NCBI GenBank assembly: GCA_021307325.1
Contig: CP089931.1
Coordinates: 1,574,979 to 1,638,978 of the forward strand
From: Peptoniphilus sp. GNH
GTDB taxonomy: Bacteria > Bacillota > Clostridia > Tissierellales > Peptoniphilaceae
Length of the DNA: 64,000 nucleotides
Reading direction: 5' to 3'
The notes under the pieces were generated by a model. That model saw nothing but the letters and a program-made list of their open reading frames with translations. It was not told the DNA's origin and did no database searches. Each line of letters starts with the position of its first letter. Within the stretch, counting starts at the first letter, position 1. Below, piece after piece: positions 17,794-26,881 of this stretch. A program made the position numbers and the translations under genes.

Positions 17794-17815
17794 TGACTCT
17801 TGAAAGGAGATAAAG

Positions 17816-19168
17816 ATGAAAAAGATTAGAATTGGCAGCGGCGCAGGCTATGCCGGCGACAGGATTGAGCCTGCCGTAGAACTGATGGAAAAAGGAGATC
17901 TCGACTATATAATCTTCGAGTGCCTTGCAGAAAGAACAATAGCAATAGGACAAATGGACAAGTTAAAAGACCCTAAAAAGGGCTACAACCAATTGCTAGA
18001 ATACAGAATGGAAAGAATCCTTCCCCTTGTTAAGCAAAACAAGGTAAAAGTCATAACCAACATGGGTGCTGCAAATCCAGTAGAAGCAGCAAGGGTGACA
18101 GCAGAAATCGCCAAGAGATTAAATGTAAAAGGCATCAAGATAGCCTATGTGACAGGGGATGATATAGCAGATAGAATCTCTTCTTACTATGACAATAAGA
18201 TCTTGGAATTTGACAAAACTCTTGGAGAAATGAAAGACAAATTTATTTCAGCTAATGTCTACATGGGTGCAGATGGTATAATGGAAGCCCTTGAAAACGG
18301 AGCGGACATTGTAATCACAGGTCGTGTATCAGACCCAGCCCTTACAATTGGACCTCTTTGCTATGAATTTGGCTGGACTCTTGAAAAAAATAAAAAAGAA
18401 CTTGGCCAAGCGACTCTTGCAGGTCATCTTTTAGAGTGTGGAGGCCAAGCAACGGGTGGCTATTATGCTGATCCAGGCTATAAGGAAGTCCCCAATCTGG
18501 AAAGACTTGGTTTTCCGATTGTAGAGATAAAAGAAAATGGAGAATTTTTCGTAACTAAGGTTGAAGAAGCGGGAGGACTTGTAAGCCCGGATACCTTAAA
18601 AGAGCAAATGATTTACGAAATTCACAATCCAAAAATGTATATGACACCAGATGTAAATGCTGATTTTTCAAAGGTTGAATTTGAAGAAATTGGAAAAGAC
18701 AAGGTGGCAGTTAGAAATGCAGATTCCCATGACAAGCCTGAAACTTTAAAGGTAAGCATAGGCTACAATGATTGTTTCATAGGAGAAGGAGAAATTTCCT
18801 ACGGCGGAAGAAATTCTCTACAAAGAGCTAAGTTGGCAGCTGATGTTGTCTTAAAAAGACTTGAAATTGTCGGATGCAAATATGATGAAATCAAGGTTGA
18901 ATACCTTGGCTACAATTCTCTTTATGCAGATAAAATTTCCAGCCAATATGCTCCAGAAATCTTCCCAGAAATAAGATTGAGAATAGCAGCAAGGACTGAG
19001 GACAGAAAAAACGCAGCCCTGATTGGAAACGAAGTTGAGGCCCTTTATACAAATGGACCAGCTGGCGGTGGTGGAGCCACTAAAAAAGTTTCAGATGTAG
19101 TTTCGATTTGTTCAATCTTTGTGCCGAGAGAAGCGGTAAAGGCACAAGTAAATTATTTGGAGGTATAA
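17816..19168 (+). CDS. AtuA family protein (DUF1446, acyclic terpene utilisation type)
   Basis: A 450-aa protein matching the long N-terminal AtuA/DUF1446 domain: IRIGSGAGYAGDRIEPAVEL at the start, ITNMGAANPVEAA, NVYMGADGIMEALENGADIVITGRVSDPALT and a C-terminal GPAGGGGATKK. AtuA was named from citronellol/geraniol degradation in Pseudomonas, but its reaction is not established. In anaerobes such proteins occur with transporters and no terpene pathway. The companion ferredoxin-fold domain is a separate gene just downstream. Translation starts behind AAAGGAGAT. It is probably cytosolic, co-expressed with the CitMHS transporter under sigma-54. Substrate is unknown. Confidence 0.85.
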   Translation: MKKIRIGSGAGYAGDRIEPAVELMEKGDLDYIIFECLAERTIAIGQMDKLKDPKKGYNQLLEYRMERILPLVKQNKVKVITNMGAANPVEAARVTAEIAKRLNVKGIKIAYVTGDDIADRISSYYDNKILEFDKTLGEMKDKFISANVYMGADGIMEALENGADIVITGRVSDPALTIGPLCYEFGWTLEKNKKELGQATLAGHLLECGGQATGGYYADPGYKEVPNLERLGFPIVEIKENGEFFVTKVEEAGGLVSPDTLKEQMIYEIHNPKMYMTPDVNADFSKVEFEEIGKDKVAVRNADSHDKPETLKVSIGYNDCFIGEGEISYGGRNSLQRAKLAADVVLKRLEIVGCKYDEIKVEYLGYNSLYADKISSQYAPEIFPEIRLRIAARTEDRKNAALIGNEVEALYTNGPAGGGGATKKVSDVVSICSIFVPREAVKAQVNYLEV

Positions 19169-19169
19169 G

Positions 19170-19469
19170 ATGAGATTAAAAGACATAGCCCATTCAAGGA
19201 CAGGCGATAAGGGAGATATCTCAAACATATCTCTCATAGCCTACAAGAAAGAAGACTATCAAACCCTTAAAGACAAGGTTACAGCTCAAGTGGTAAAAGA
19301 ATACTTCAAGGAAATTTGCCATGGAGAAGTTGTAAGATATGAGCTTGACTCAGTTGGTGCTCTTAACTTTGTTCTAGACAAGACCTTGGGAGGAGGAGTT
19401 ACCAGATCCTTGTCCCTAGATAAGCACGGCAAGAGTTTGTCCATGGCACTTTTGGAAATGGAAATTTAA
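19170..19469 (+). CDS. AtuA-like C-terminal (ferredoxin-fold) subunit
   Basis: A 99-aa protein beginning LKDIAHSRTGDKGDISNISL, the hallmark of the AtuA-like C-terminal domain that is fused to the end of AtuA in pseudomonads. Here it is a separate polypeptide, one base after the preceding gene, with GGAGG in front. The pair most likely forms one complex. The function of this domain is unknown. A terminator follows, so the operon is transporter-AtuA large-AtuA small. Confidence 0.85.
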   Translation: MRLKDIAHSRTGDKGDISNISLIAYKKEDYQTLKDKVTAQVVKEYFKEICHGEVVRYELDSVGALNFVLDKTLGGGVTRSLSLDKHGKSLSMALLEMEI

Positions 19470-19517
19470 GACACACCAAAATTTTATTAATGAAACGTAT
19501 TATCCTCACAAACAAGA

Positions 19518-19551
19518 GAAGAAGAATTTTCTTAGTTCTTCTTCTTTTTTT
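19518..19551 (+). terminator. Terminator of the transporter/AtuA operon
   Basis: GAAGAAGAA/TTCTTCTTC stem followed by seven Ts. Confidence 0.85.
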
Positions 19552-19643
19552 GATATAATAAAAAAAGATTTATAGGAAATTTTAGAAATGACGGACTCGC
19601 TTCTTTATTGCCAATCCAAATTAAAATATAGGAGATGTTAAAC

Positions 19644-20927
19644 TTGCAAGAAGAAAAAAAGAAAATCCTCGGAGACATATCCATAAGAAACCTTTTTTTA
19701 TATGTTCTAACTGGTGTATTTGCCGGCCTTGTCGTATCCCTTTTCAAAAAAGGTATAGGCATATTTGCAGGACTTGCCTTTGAATTTTTAAAAGACTCAA
19801 ATAGGTCTTTTATTGGTTGGGCGACCTTCCTAGCCGCTTTTTTGGTCTTAGGAACTCTTATCTATCTACTTACCAAAAAAGACCAAAACACTAGAGGCTC
19901 TGGTATCCCAACCATCTATGGACTAATAGATGAAAAATGCCAAGTAAACTGGAAAATCACTCTGCCGCTTAGATTTATCACATCGATTATGACTGTTGGT
20001 TCGGGCCTTAGCCTTGGCAGGGAAGGCCCATCTGTCCAACTTGGTGGGCTAGTAGGCGAAGCTTTTTCATCCTTGGCAAAAGACAAAAAGGATAAAAAAT
20101 ACTTTTTAGGCTCTGGGGCGGGAGCAGGTCTTGCCGTTGCTTTTAATGCACCCATTTCAGGGATCCTTTTTGCAATCGAAGAGATGTTTAAAAAAACAGA
20201 TAGGAAGATTTTTCTCTCATCTGCTCTTACTGTCTTTTCTGCAGTTGTTTTTTCTAATGTAGTTTTTGGCAAACACTATGTGCTAAAAGAACTGCCGAGG
20301 ATGACTGGTTTGAGTAATAGTTTTTATGGCTATGTACTACTCTTTGCAATCCTTGCAGGCTTATCGGGTGTCTTTTTTAACTTCGTCGTAATAGGAGCCA
20401 AGGATGTCTTTAAAAAAATAAAAATAAATTCTTTTATAAAATTTTTGCTGCCATTTTTAATCACAGGTATCATCATCCTTGCAGATAGCAGGCTCTTTGC
20501 TGCTGGAGAAAATCTCATAGCCCTGCCCTTGGAGGACAACTTCTCCCTAGCGACCCTAATAGCCTTTTACTTTTTGAAAATATTTCTCTTGGCAATCTGT
20601 TTTGGAGTCAGCGTTCCCGGAGGCAGTCTAGTGCCCTTGGTAGTAATTGGCGCCCTTCTTGGAAACATATTCGGCTCTTTTCTTGCAAGCCTTGGCATCA
20701 TTGGAAATGAAATGATAATAGTCTTTACTGTACTTGGAATTTGTGGCCATTTTTCAGCCATAGTAAGATCTCCCATAACAGCAGTAATACTTATGGTAGA
20801 AATGACAGCAGGGGGCTTTGAATACTTGCTAGAACTTGGCATTGTCAGTTTAATAGCTTATTTGATTGCTGAATTTATGAACTCAAAACCCTTTTACGAA
20901 GACCTCTATGAAAGAATGTTCAAGTAA
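19644..20927 (+). CDS. ClC-family chloride channel/transporter
   Basis: A 427-aa multi-pass protein of the ClC family. It carries the selectivity motifs GSGLSLGREGPSVQLGG (GSG-x-P and GREGP region) near residue 117, GSGAGAGLAVAFNAPISGILFAIEE near 155, and GVSVPGGSLVPLVVIGA (GxFxP-like) near 320. The gating-glutamate position is in GREGP; whether it is a channel or Cl-/H+ exchanger is not decided. There is no CBS domain tail. TTG 19644 is preferred because AGGAG lies 9 nt upstream, while ATG 19635 abuts the ribosome site. Monocistronic. Confidence 0.93.
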   Translation: MQEEKKKILGDISIRNLFLYVLTGVFAGLVVSLFKKGIGIFAGLAFEFLKDSNRSFIGWATFLAAFLVLGTLIYLLTKKDQNTRGSGIPTIYGLIDEKCQVNWKITLPLRFITSIMTVGSGLSLGREGPSVQLGGLVGEAFSSLAKDKKDKKYFLGSGAGAGLAVAFNAPISGILFAIEEMFKKTDRKIFLSSALTVFSAVVFSNVVFGKHYVLKELPRMTGLSNSFYGYVLLFAILAGLSGVFFNFVVIGAKDVFKKIKINSFIKFLLPFLITGIIILADSRLFAAGENLIALPLEDNFSLATLIAFYFLKIFLLAICFGVSVPGGSLVPLVVIGALLGNIFGSFLASLGIIGNEMIIVFTVLGICGHFSAIVRSPITAVILMVEMTAGGFEYLLELGIVSLIAYLIAEFMNSKPFYEDLYERMFK

Positions 20928-20949
20928 ATTTTTTAAAATAAGAAAACTG

Positions 20950-20993
20950 AAATTATTAGCTGCTTAAAATTAGTTTGGGCAGCTAATAATTTT
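20950..20993 (+). terminator. Terminator after ClC gene
   Basis: AATTATTAGCTGC pairs exactly with GCAGCTAATAATT, followed by a short T stretch. Confidence 0.8.
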
Positions 20994-21040
20994 GCTTATA
21001 TGGCTATTTTTTGCTATCATTGCATTATGGAGGAAAGATA

Positions 21041-22393
21041 ATGAAAGTTGTAATTGTAGGCGGCGGAAAAGTTGGCGAGGCTCTGTGTATTGATCTTGCC
21101 AATTCTTGCGACGTCGTTTTAATTGATAAAAATCAAGCGGTTGTCGAAAATATTTTTGACCAGTGCGACATTCAAGCTGTGCTCGGAAATGGAACAGATG
21201 TAAATGTGCAGACAGAAGCCGGCGTCAAGGATGCCGACATTTTTTTGGCTGTCTCAGAATCTGACGAGTTAAATCTAGTGGCTTGTATCATAGCCAAAAA
21301 ACTCGGTGCTAGGCACACCATGGCAAGAGTAAGAAATCCACAATATTCAGAAAGTGTAGATTTTATAAAGCGATCTCTTGAAATAACAACAATCCTAAAC
21401 CCGGAAGAAGAAGCTGCCAAAACAATTTCTAGAAATTTGAAATTCCCGACAGCTCTTAATGTCGAATCCTTTGCAGGCGGCAAGCTAAACATAGTTGAAT
21501 TGGAGCTTGAGAAAGAATCAGTGATAAATGGCTTGAGCCTTACAGAAGTCGGCAAAAATTTGGGCAGTCCCCTCTTGGTTTGCATCATAGAAAGAGAGGG
21601 CAAAGTCTTTATCCCATCTGGCTCTTGCTGCCTCATGGCTGGAGACAAAATCCATGTCCTAGGCGACAACGAGGCCCTTGCGAAATTTTATTCTATGCTC
21701 GGCAAGAGCAAAAAGCCAATCTCATCAGCCATAATGATAGGAGGAGGTAGGGTAGCCTACTACTTGATTAAAAGACTTCTACAAAGAAAAGTTGACATAA
21801 AAATCATAGAAACCGATTTGGAAAGAGCCAAATTTTTGGCATCATCCTTTCCTGAAATCACCGTCATAAATGCCGATGGCACAGATCAAGACGTGCTTGA
21901 AGAAGAAGGAATAGGAAATTATGAAGCCTGTATAGCCTTGACGGGTATAGACGAAGAAAATGTAATCCTTTCAGTCTTTGCCAAGCACAGAGGTGTAAAT
22001 AAATCCATAGCCAAGGTATCTAGGACTTCCATGCTTAAAATTCTGGGACATTTTGGCATAGACTCAATAATCACCCCCAAGTCCATAGTATCAGATCAGA
22101 TTATAAGATTTGTAAGATCTATAATAGCAGCAGACAATTCACCGGTTGAAAAACTTTACAGACTCGCCGGCAGAAGGGTAGAAGCCATGCAGTTTTTAGC
22201 AGGCGATGACCTAAAAATCTTAGATACCAAGCTAAAAGATTTAAAGACAAAAGAAAATACCCTGATTGCCTCTATTCAAAGAGGTAGAGATTTGATTTTG
22301 CCAAATGGCGAAAGCAAAATTCTGCCTAAAGACCATGTCATCGTAGTCACAACTCAAGAAAATATAATATCCTTAGATGACATCTTGGTGTAA
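21041..22393 (+). CDS. trkA: Potassium uptake regulator TrkA (double RCK)
   Basis: A 450-aa cytosolic gating subunit with two tandem RCK_N/RCK_C units. The first NAD-binding motif is VVIVGGGKVGEALC at residue 2 and the second AIMIGGGRVAYYLIKRLL near 231. DADIFLAVSESDELNLV is the usual TrkA strand. It associates with TrkH to control K+ uptake. ATG 21041 is used because GGAGG lies upstream; the longer reading has no ribosome site. trkH follows after 2 nt, so the two are one operon. Confidence 0.93.
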   Translation: MKVVIVGGGKVGEALCIDLANSCDVVLIDKNQAVVENIFDQCDIQAVLGNGTDVNVQTEAGVKDADIFLAVSESDELNLVACIIAKKLGARHTMARVRNPQYSESVDFIKRSLEITTILNPEEEAAKTISRNLKFPTALNVESFAGGKLNIVELELEKESVINGLSLTEVGKNLGSPLLVCIIEREGKVFIPSGSCCLMAGDKIHVLGDNEALAKFYSMLGKSKKPISSAIMIGGGRVAYYLIKRLLQRKVDIKIIETDLERAKFLASSFPEITVINADGTDQDVLEEEGIGNYEACIALTGIDEENVILSVFAKHRGVNKSIAKVSRTSMLKILGHFGIDSIITPKSIVSDQIIRFVRSIIAADNSPVEKLYRLAGRRVEAMQFLAGDDLKILDTKLKDLKTKENTLIASIQRGRDLILPNGESKILPKDHVIVVTTQENIISLDDILV

Positions 22394-22395
22394 AT

Positions 22396-23856
22396 ATGAA
22401 TAAAAAATTAGTTATAAACACTCTAGGAAGAATATTAAAAATAGAGGGGCTTTTGCTTATCTTGCCCCTGGCCCTGTCCATCTATTATAGGGAAAATATA
22501 AAAGTGAGCCTTTCTCTTTTAAAGACCATAGTAATTTTACTCTTGGTAGGCATCCTATTTGCCCGAGTAAAACCCCAAAAATCCAGTTACAATCTCAAAG
22601 ACGGTTTTGGCATAGTAAGTCTAACTTGGTTTTTGATGTCATTTTTTGGTGCTCTGCCCTTTGTCTTTTCAGGCTATGTAGGCTCCCTCGTAGATGCCAT
22701 TTTCGAGACAGCATCCGGCTTTACAACAACTGGTGCCACCATCCTACAAGATGTGGAAGCCCTACCCAACTCACTTTTATTTTGGCGCTCCTTTACCCAC
22801 TTCATAGGCGGTATGGGGATTTTGATTTTTGCCCTTGCCATAGCCCCCAAGTCTGAGAACGACTCAAAAGGCTCTGTTTTCATAGCCAAGGCAGAAAGCC
22901 CGGGTCCCGTTTTTGGTAAACTCGTTTCCAAGATGTCAATAAGCGCAAAAATTTTATATAGAATTTATATAATCATGACCTTGGTTCTGATTTTGGTTTT
23001 GATTTTGGCAGGCATGAAGCCCTTTGATGCCATGATTCACGCCTTTGGAGCTGCCGGCACAGGAGGATTTTCCAACAAGCAGGCCTCCGTTGCCTACTTC
23101 CAAAACTCGACCATAGAATGGATTTTAGGAGTCGGCATGATAGTCTTTGGAGTCAACTTCAACCTCTACTTTCTCATGGTAAGGGGTAGGATAAGAGATG
23201 CCCTAAAAAGCGAAGAGCTAAAAGCTTTTTTAGCTATCATACTCGGGGCAGTATTTCTCATTTGCCTTAATATCCACACCCGCTATGACAGCTTTTTTGA
23301 TATGCTAAGAGATGCCTTTTTCTCGGTATCATCAATCATATCCACGACAGGCTATGCCACAATCGACTTTGGTATGTGGCCTTTGTTTTCCCATGTAGTC
23401 TTACTTCTACTCATGTTCATAGGCTCATGCGCTGGTTCTACCGCCGGAGGCATCAAGGTATCCAGAGTCCTCGTCCTCTTCAAATCGGCAGTAAATGAAA
23501 TCAAACTCTACCTAAACCCCAGAAGGGTCATAGCCATAAGAGATGGAGACAAGACCCTGGCAGAAGGACTTGTAAAAAGTGTGCTACTCTATCTTTCCAT
23601 TTATGTGGGAGTCTTTTCGGTGCTACTTCTCATAGTTTCCCTAGATTCGCCAGACTTTGTGACGGCATTTTCGGCAGTTGCAGCGACCTTAAACAATATC
23701 GGCCCTGGAGTCGGGGCAGTAGGTCCAAGTGGCAACTTTGCCTTTTATGGAAACATAAGTAAGCTTGCCCTCACAATCGGCATGATCATGGGTAGACTTG
23801 AGTTGTTCCCAGTCTTGGCAATCTTTATGCCAAACACTTGGAGCAAAAAGGCATAG
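22396..23856 (+). CDS. trkH: Potassium uptake membrane subunit TrkH
   Basis: A 486-aa membrane protein of the TrkH/KtrB superfamily with four K+-pore repeats: ETASGFTTTGAT near residue 110, HAFGAAGTGGFSNK near 215, SVSSIISTTGYATIDF near 310, and AATLNNIGPGVGAVGP near 430. The charged GSTAGGIKVSR loop after the third pore matches TrkH. It imports K+ with TrkA. No separate strong ribosome site is visible, so it is likely coupled to trkA. The DarA-type c-di-AMP sensors upstream fit a K+-homeostasis theme, although not linked by operon. Confidence 0.93.
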   Translation: MNKKLVINTLGRILKIEGLLLILPLALSIYYRENIKVSLSLLKTIVILLLVGILFARVKPQKSSYNLKDGFGIVSLTWFLMSFFGALPFVFSGYVGSLVDAIFETASGFTTTGATILQDVEALPNSLLFWRSFTHFIGGMGILIFALAIAPKSENDSKGSVFIAKAESPGPVFGKLVSKMSISAKILYRIYIIMTLVLILVLILAGMKPFDAMIHAFGAAGTGGFSNKQASVAYFQNSTIEWILGVGMIVFGVNFNLYFLMVRGRIRDALKSEELKAFLAIILGAVFLICLNIHTRYDSFFDMLRDAFFSVSSIISTTGYATIDFGMWPLFSHVVLLLLMFIGSCAGSTAGGIKVSRVLVLFKSAVNEIKLYLNPRRVIAIRDGDKTLAEGLVKSVLLYLSIYVGVFSVLLLIVSLDSPDFVTAFSAVAATLNNIGPGVGAVGPSGNFAFYGNISKLALTIGMIMGRLELFPVLAIFMPNTWSKKA

Positions 23857-23900
23857 ACAAATCCCCAAAAACCGAGATAAAAATATAGGAGTAATAAAGC

Positions 23901-25244
23901 ATGTCAAAAGATGAATATTTAATCACAGACCCACCCCTCAAAGCCTTGACAGTTTTCGCCATGCCCATGATTATCGGCAGCTTTTTTCAACAAGTATATA
24001 ATATGGCAGATTCGATAATAGTAGGTCAGTTTGTGGGCTCTTCTGCTCTTGCAGCTGTGGGCGCCTGCGCAGCCCTTACCAATGTCTTTATCTGTATAGC
24101 CCTAGGAGCGGGAGTGGGTGCTGGTGTACTGGTGAGTAGATATTTTGGAGCCAGAAATTACAATAGAATGAAAACAATTGTATCCACTTCCTTGATTAGC
24201 TTTTTGCTTTTAAGCATAGTCCTTGGGATATTTGGCTTTTGCCTGTCGAAATTTATGATGAGCCTATTAAAAACCCCGACAGATATAATGGATGATGCCG
24301 TCTTGTATCTTAGGATTTATTTTCTGGGCTTTCCATTTTTATTTATGTACAACATTCTCTCGACCATGTTTATCTCGATTGGCGAATCAAAAATTCCTCT
24401 GGCACTTTTGATTTTCTCATCAGTCTTAAATATTTTTATGGACATCTGGATGGTGGCAAGCCTGAGACTTGGAGTATTTGGGGCAGCCCTTGCAACTTTA
24501 ATTTCGCAAGGGATCTCGGCAGTGTTTTCGCTTTTAATTTTTCTTTATCGGATGCGGCACTTTAAAAGCGGCTTCAAGTACTTCGATAGGTATGAGTTGC
24601 ACTCCATGCTTAAAATTGCCATACCGTCAGTTCTCCAACAGTCCACCGTTTCAGTAGGCATGATGATTGTACAGGCAGTTGTAAACCCCTTTGGCACCCA
24701 GGCCCTTGCAGGTTACTCAGCCACGATGCGAGTAGAGAATGTCTTTTCGCTGATGTTTGTGTCAATTGGCAATTCCATCTCTGCCTATATTTCTCAAAAT
24801 TTTGGAGCAAATAAAATTGAAAGACTTAAAAAAGGCTACCATGCCGCACTCATCTTGGACTTATCTTTTGCAGTCCTAGCCTTTGTAGTCATAGAAGCCT
24901 TTCACTATAAAATATCTTCGCTATTTTTGGGTAAAGACGGAAGCACTCTAGCCTATCAAGTCTCGGGAGATTACATGAAATGGCTGGGATATTTCTTCAT
25001 CTTTATGGGCATCAAAATGGCAACAGATGGAGTCCTAAGAGGCCTCGGCATAATGCGGCCCTTCCTTATTGCAAATCTTGTAAATCTTGCCATACGCATG
25101 TCGGTTGCCTTGATTTTCGCTCCACGTTTTGGCATTGCCTTTGTCTGGCTCGCCGTACCATTAGGTTGGCTTGCAAACTTTTTGATATCTTACAAAGAGC
25201 TTAGAAAATCATGGCCCACTACCAAAATAGACAGAGAGTTATAA
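23901..25244 (+). CDS. MATE-family efflux transporter
   Basis: A 447-aa, 12-helix MATE (NorM/DinF-like) exporter, starting with LKALTVFAMPMIIGSFFQQVYNMADSIIVGQFVGSSALAAVG. It expels cationic drugs or metabolites in exchange for Na+ or H+; substrate is not predictable. AGGAGT lies upstream of the ATG, 44 nt after trkH, so it may be the last gene of that transcript. Its last ~73 codons are duplicated at 26882-27099 on the far side of msrAB. Confidence 0.92.
   Translation: MSKDEYLITDPPLKALTVFAMPMIIGSFFQQVYNMADSIIVGQFVGSSALAAVGACAALTNVFICIALGAGVGAGVLVSRYFGARNYNRMKTIVSTSLISFLLLSIVLGIFGFCLSKFMMSLLKTPTDIMDDAVLYLRIYFLGFPFLFMYNILSTMFISIGESKIPLALLIFSSVLNIFMDIWMVASLRLGVFGAALATLISQGISAVFSLLIFLYRMRHFKSGFKYFDRYELHSMLKIAIPSVLQQSTVSVGMMIVQAVVNPFGTQALAGYSATMRVENVFSLMFVSIGNSISAYISQNFGANKIERLKKGYHAALILDLSFAVLAFVVIEAFHYKISSLFLGKDGSTLAYQVSGDYMKWLGYFFIFMGIKMATDGVLRGLGIMRPFLIANLVNLAIRMSVALIFAPRFGIAFVWLAVPLGWLANFLISYKELRKSWPTTKIDREL
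25014..25231 (+). repeat. 218-bp direct repeat, copy 1 (inside MATE 3' end)
   Basis: It is identical to 26882-27099 except for one base (ATGCGGCCC here, ATGCGCCCC in copy 2). The copies are 1868 bp apart and flank msrAB. Confidence 0.97.
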
Positions 25245-25270
25245 TTATACCTTGTTAGGTATAATTATAA
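25239..25270. terminator. Perfect AT-rich inverted repeat at the MATE stop
   Basis: A 13-bp arm TTATAATTATACC, a 6-base loop and GGTATAATTATAA overlap the MATE stop codon. No T run follows, so terminator function is uncertain. Confidence 0.5.
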
Positions 25271-25379
25271 ATTATTAAAAATTGCAAGATCTGAATTAAA
25301 CAAAAATCAATTAAAAAAATAATTTGAAATGAGGTTTATAATTTAGACATATATCACAATTGTTTTTGTCTTTGATAAA

Positions 25380-25424
25380 AAATTATATATAATCTATGGT
25401 TTTATCATGGATTATATATAATTT
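25380..25424. repeat. Long AT-rich palindrome between MATE and msrAB
   Basis: AAATTATATATAATC pairs exactly with GATTATATATAATTT around a 15-base loop. The stretch 25245-25560 holds this hairpin, the previous one and the msrAB terminator, and no gene. Confidence 0.8.
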
Positions 25425-25483
25425 AAAGATTACGTACAATCAAGTAAAACCTTAGAATATAAAAATGAAAAAATAAAGAGAAA

Positions 25484-25540
25484 TAAAAAATGTATCAACA
25501 CTAAACCTTATATTATGATTTAAGTTGATACATTTTTTTA
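25484..25540 (-). terminator. Terminator of msrAB (bidirectional)
   Basis: ATGTATCAAC (25490-25499) pairs with GTTGATACAT (25524-25533), flanked by A and T runs on both sides. Confidence 0.75.
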
Positions 25541-25560
25541 TCAAAAGAAGTACTGGAAAA

Positions 25561-26637
25561 TTATTTAACCTTGTCTATATAGTCCCCATATCCTTGCTCT
25601 TCCATATCGCTTAATGGGACAAATCTCAAAGCAGCACCATTAATACAATATCTTGCACCGCCCTTATCCTTAGGACCATCGTCAAACACATGACCAAGAT
25701 GAGAATCTCCACTTTTACTTCTAACTTCAACCCTATTCATATTGAATGAACTATCGCTTTTATAATTTATATTTGAATCAATAGGTTTAGTAAAAGAAGG
25801 CCAGCCACAGCCGGCATCATACTTATCTTTTGAAGAGAATAAAGGCTCTCCACTGACAATATCAACATAGATTCCAGGCTCATTAAAATCATCATATTCA
25901 GAAGTAAACGCCCTTTCAGTAGCATTTTTTTGAGTTACACTATATTGCTCTTCAGTTAGTTTTGCTCTTAGCTCCTTTTCATTTTTCTTAATTAGTTTAT
26001 TTTTTGCTTGCAAAGGTTTATTAACTAACGAAAGATTTATGTGGCAGTATCCACCGGGGTTTTTATCCAAATAATCTTGATGATAATCTTCTCCACGAAC
26101 AAAATTATTCAAAGGCTCCACCTCAACAACAATTTTGCCATCATATTCATCTTGCTTTTGTCTTATAATCTCATCTATTACAAGCTTATCATTTCGATCA
26201 GTGTAATAAATGCCAGTCCTATATTGCCTACCCCTGTCATTTCCTTGTTTATTTATAGATGTAGGATCGATTATTCTAAAATAATGTTCCAAAAGCTCTT
26301 GAAGAGAAACCCTATCTCTATCATAATTTACTTTTACGGTCTCGCTGTGATCAGTCTCACTTATTTTTTTATAATCAGTATCTTTAGTTTTTCCATTAGC
26401 ATATCCTACAGTAGTATCAATAACACCGGGAATCTTTTTGAAATATCCTTCAATTCCCCAAAAACATCCTCCAGCCAAATAAATTACATTTTTATCTTTA
26501 ACATCAGTCATCTTATTATCAATCCTTTCTTTATCATTCTTGCTAGAAACTTCATTTAAATCTTTTTTTAGAAACTTAAAGCTCATAACAATTAAAGCGA
26601 TAAGCAAAAAAGAAATAAAAAGTTTATACTTACTCAT
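25561..26637 (-). CDS. msrAB: Membrane-anchored methionine sulfoxide reductase A/B fusion
   Basis: A 358-aa two-domain repair enzyme. Residues 5-25 are a single membrane anchor ([17 protein letters not shown]), so the catalytic part is extracytoplasmic. MsrA (~50-195) has the nucleophile motif GGCFWG and reduces Met-S-sulfoxide. MsrB (~215-350) has CGWPSF, the [10 protein letters not shown] strand and the catalytic [11 protein letters not shown] and reduces Met-R-sulfoxide. The fusion order A-B is common in host-associated Firmicutes. It stands alone, opposite to its neighbours, between two copies of the MATE 3' end, which suggests it was acquired as an insert. The membrane anchor would place repair at surface proteins. 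Confidence 0.93.
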   Translation of the reverse strand: MSKYKLFISFLLIALIVMSFKFLKKDLNEVSSKNDKERIDNKMTDVKDKNVIYLAGGCFWGIEGYFKKIPGVIDTTVGYANGKTKDTDYKKISETDHSETVKVNYDRDRVSLQELLEHYFRIIDPTSINKQGNDRGRQYRTGIYYTDRNDKLVIDEIIRQKQDEYDGKIVVEVEPLNNFVRGEDYHQDYLDKNPGGYCHINLSLVNKPLQAKNKLIKKNEKELRAKLTEEQYSVTQKNATERAFTSEYDDFNEPGIYVDIVSGEPLFSSKDKYDAGCGWPSFTKPIDSNINYKSDSSFNMNRVEVRSKSGDSHLGHVFDDGPKDKGGARYCINGAALRFVPLSDMEEQGYGDYIDKVK

Positions 26638-26764
26638 AATATCACCTCACAAGATTTTTAGATTTTTAACCCAGTCAAAAGTGTTCTCAAACACGGTGTA
26701 GCCAAAATTATAATAAACGTTTGTGAAAGATTAGTGTATATTGTTTGTAATTCATTTGATAAAA

Positions 26765-26878
26765 ACCACTCGTAAACCAACCCAACAAGCAAACAATCTT
26801 AAACAATCTAGAACAAAAAAACATAAACACAAAGATCCAAATCAAAAATCAATCCGAAAGAAATCTCGCCCCCATCAT
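26765..26878. repeat. Degenerate copy of the C/A-rich tandem array
   Basis: Stretches such as AACCAACCCAACAAGCAAAC and CAATCCGAAAGAAATCTCGC resemble the arrays at 30-35 kb. It abuts the start of the duplicated MATE fragment. Confidence 0.5.
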
Positions 26879-26881
26879 GCA

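Noticed and set aside
26041-26559. A 172-aa plus-strand frame opposite msrAB
   Set aside because: It is hydrophobic low-complexity sequence antisense to conserved msrAB codons, a shadow frame.
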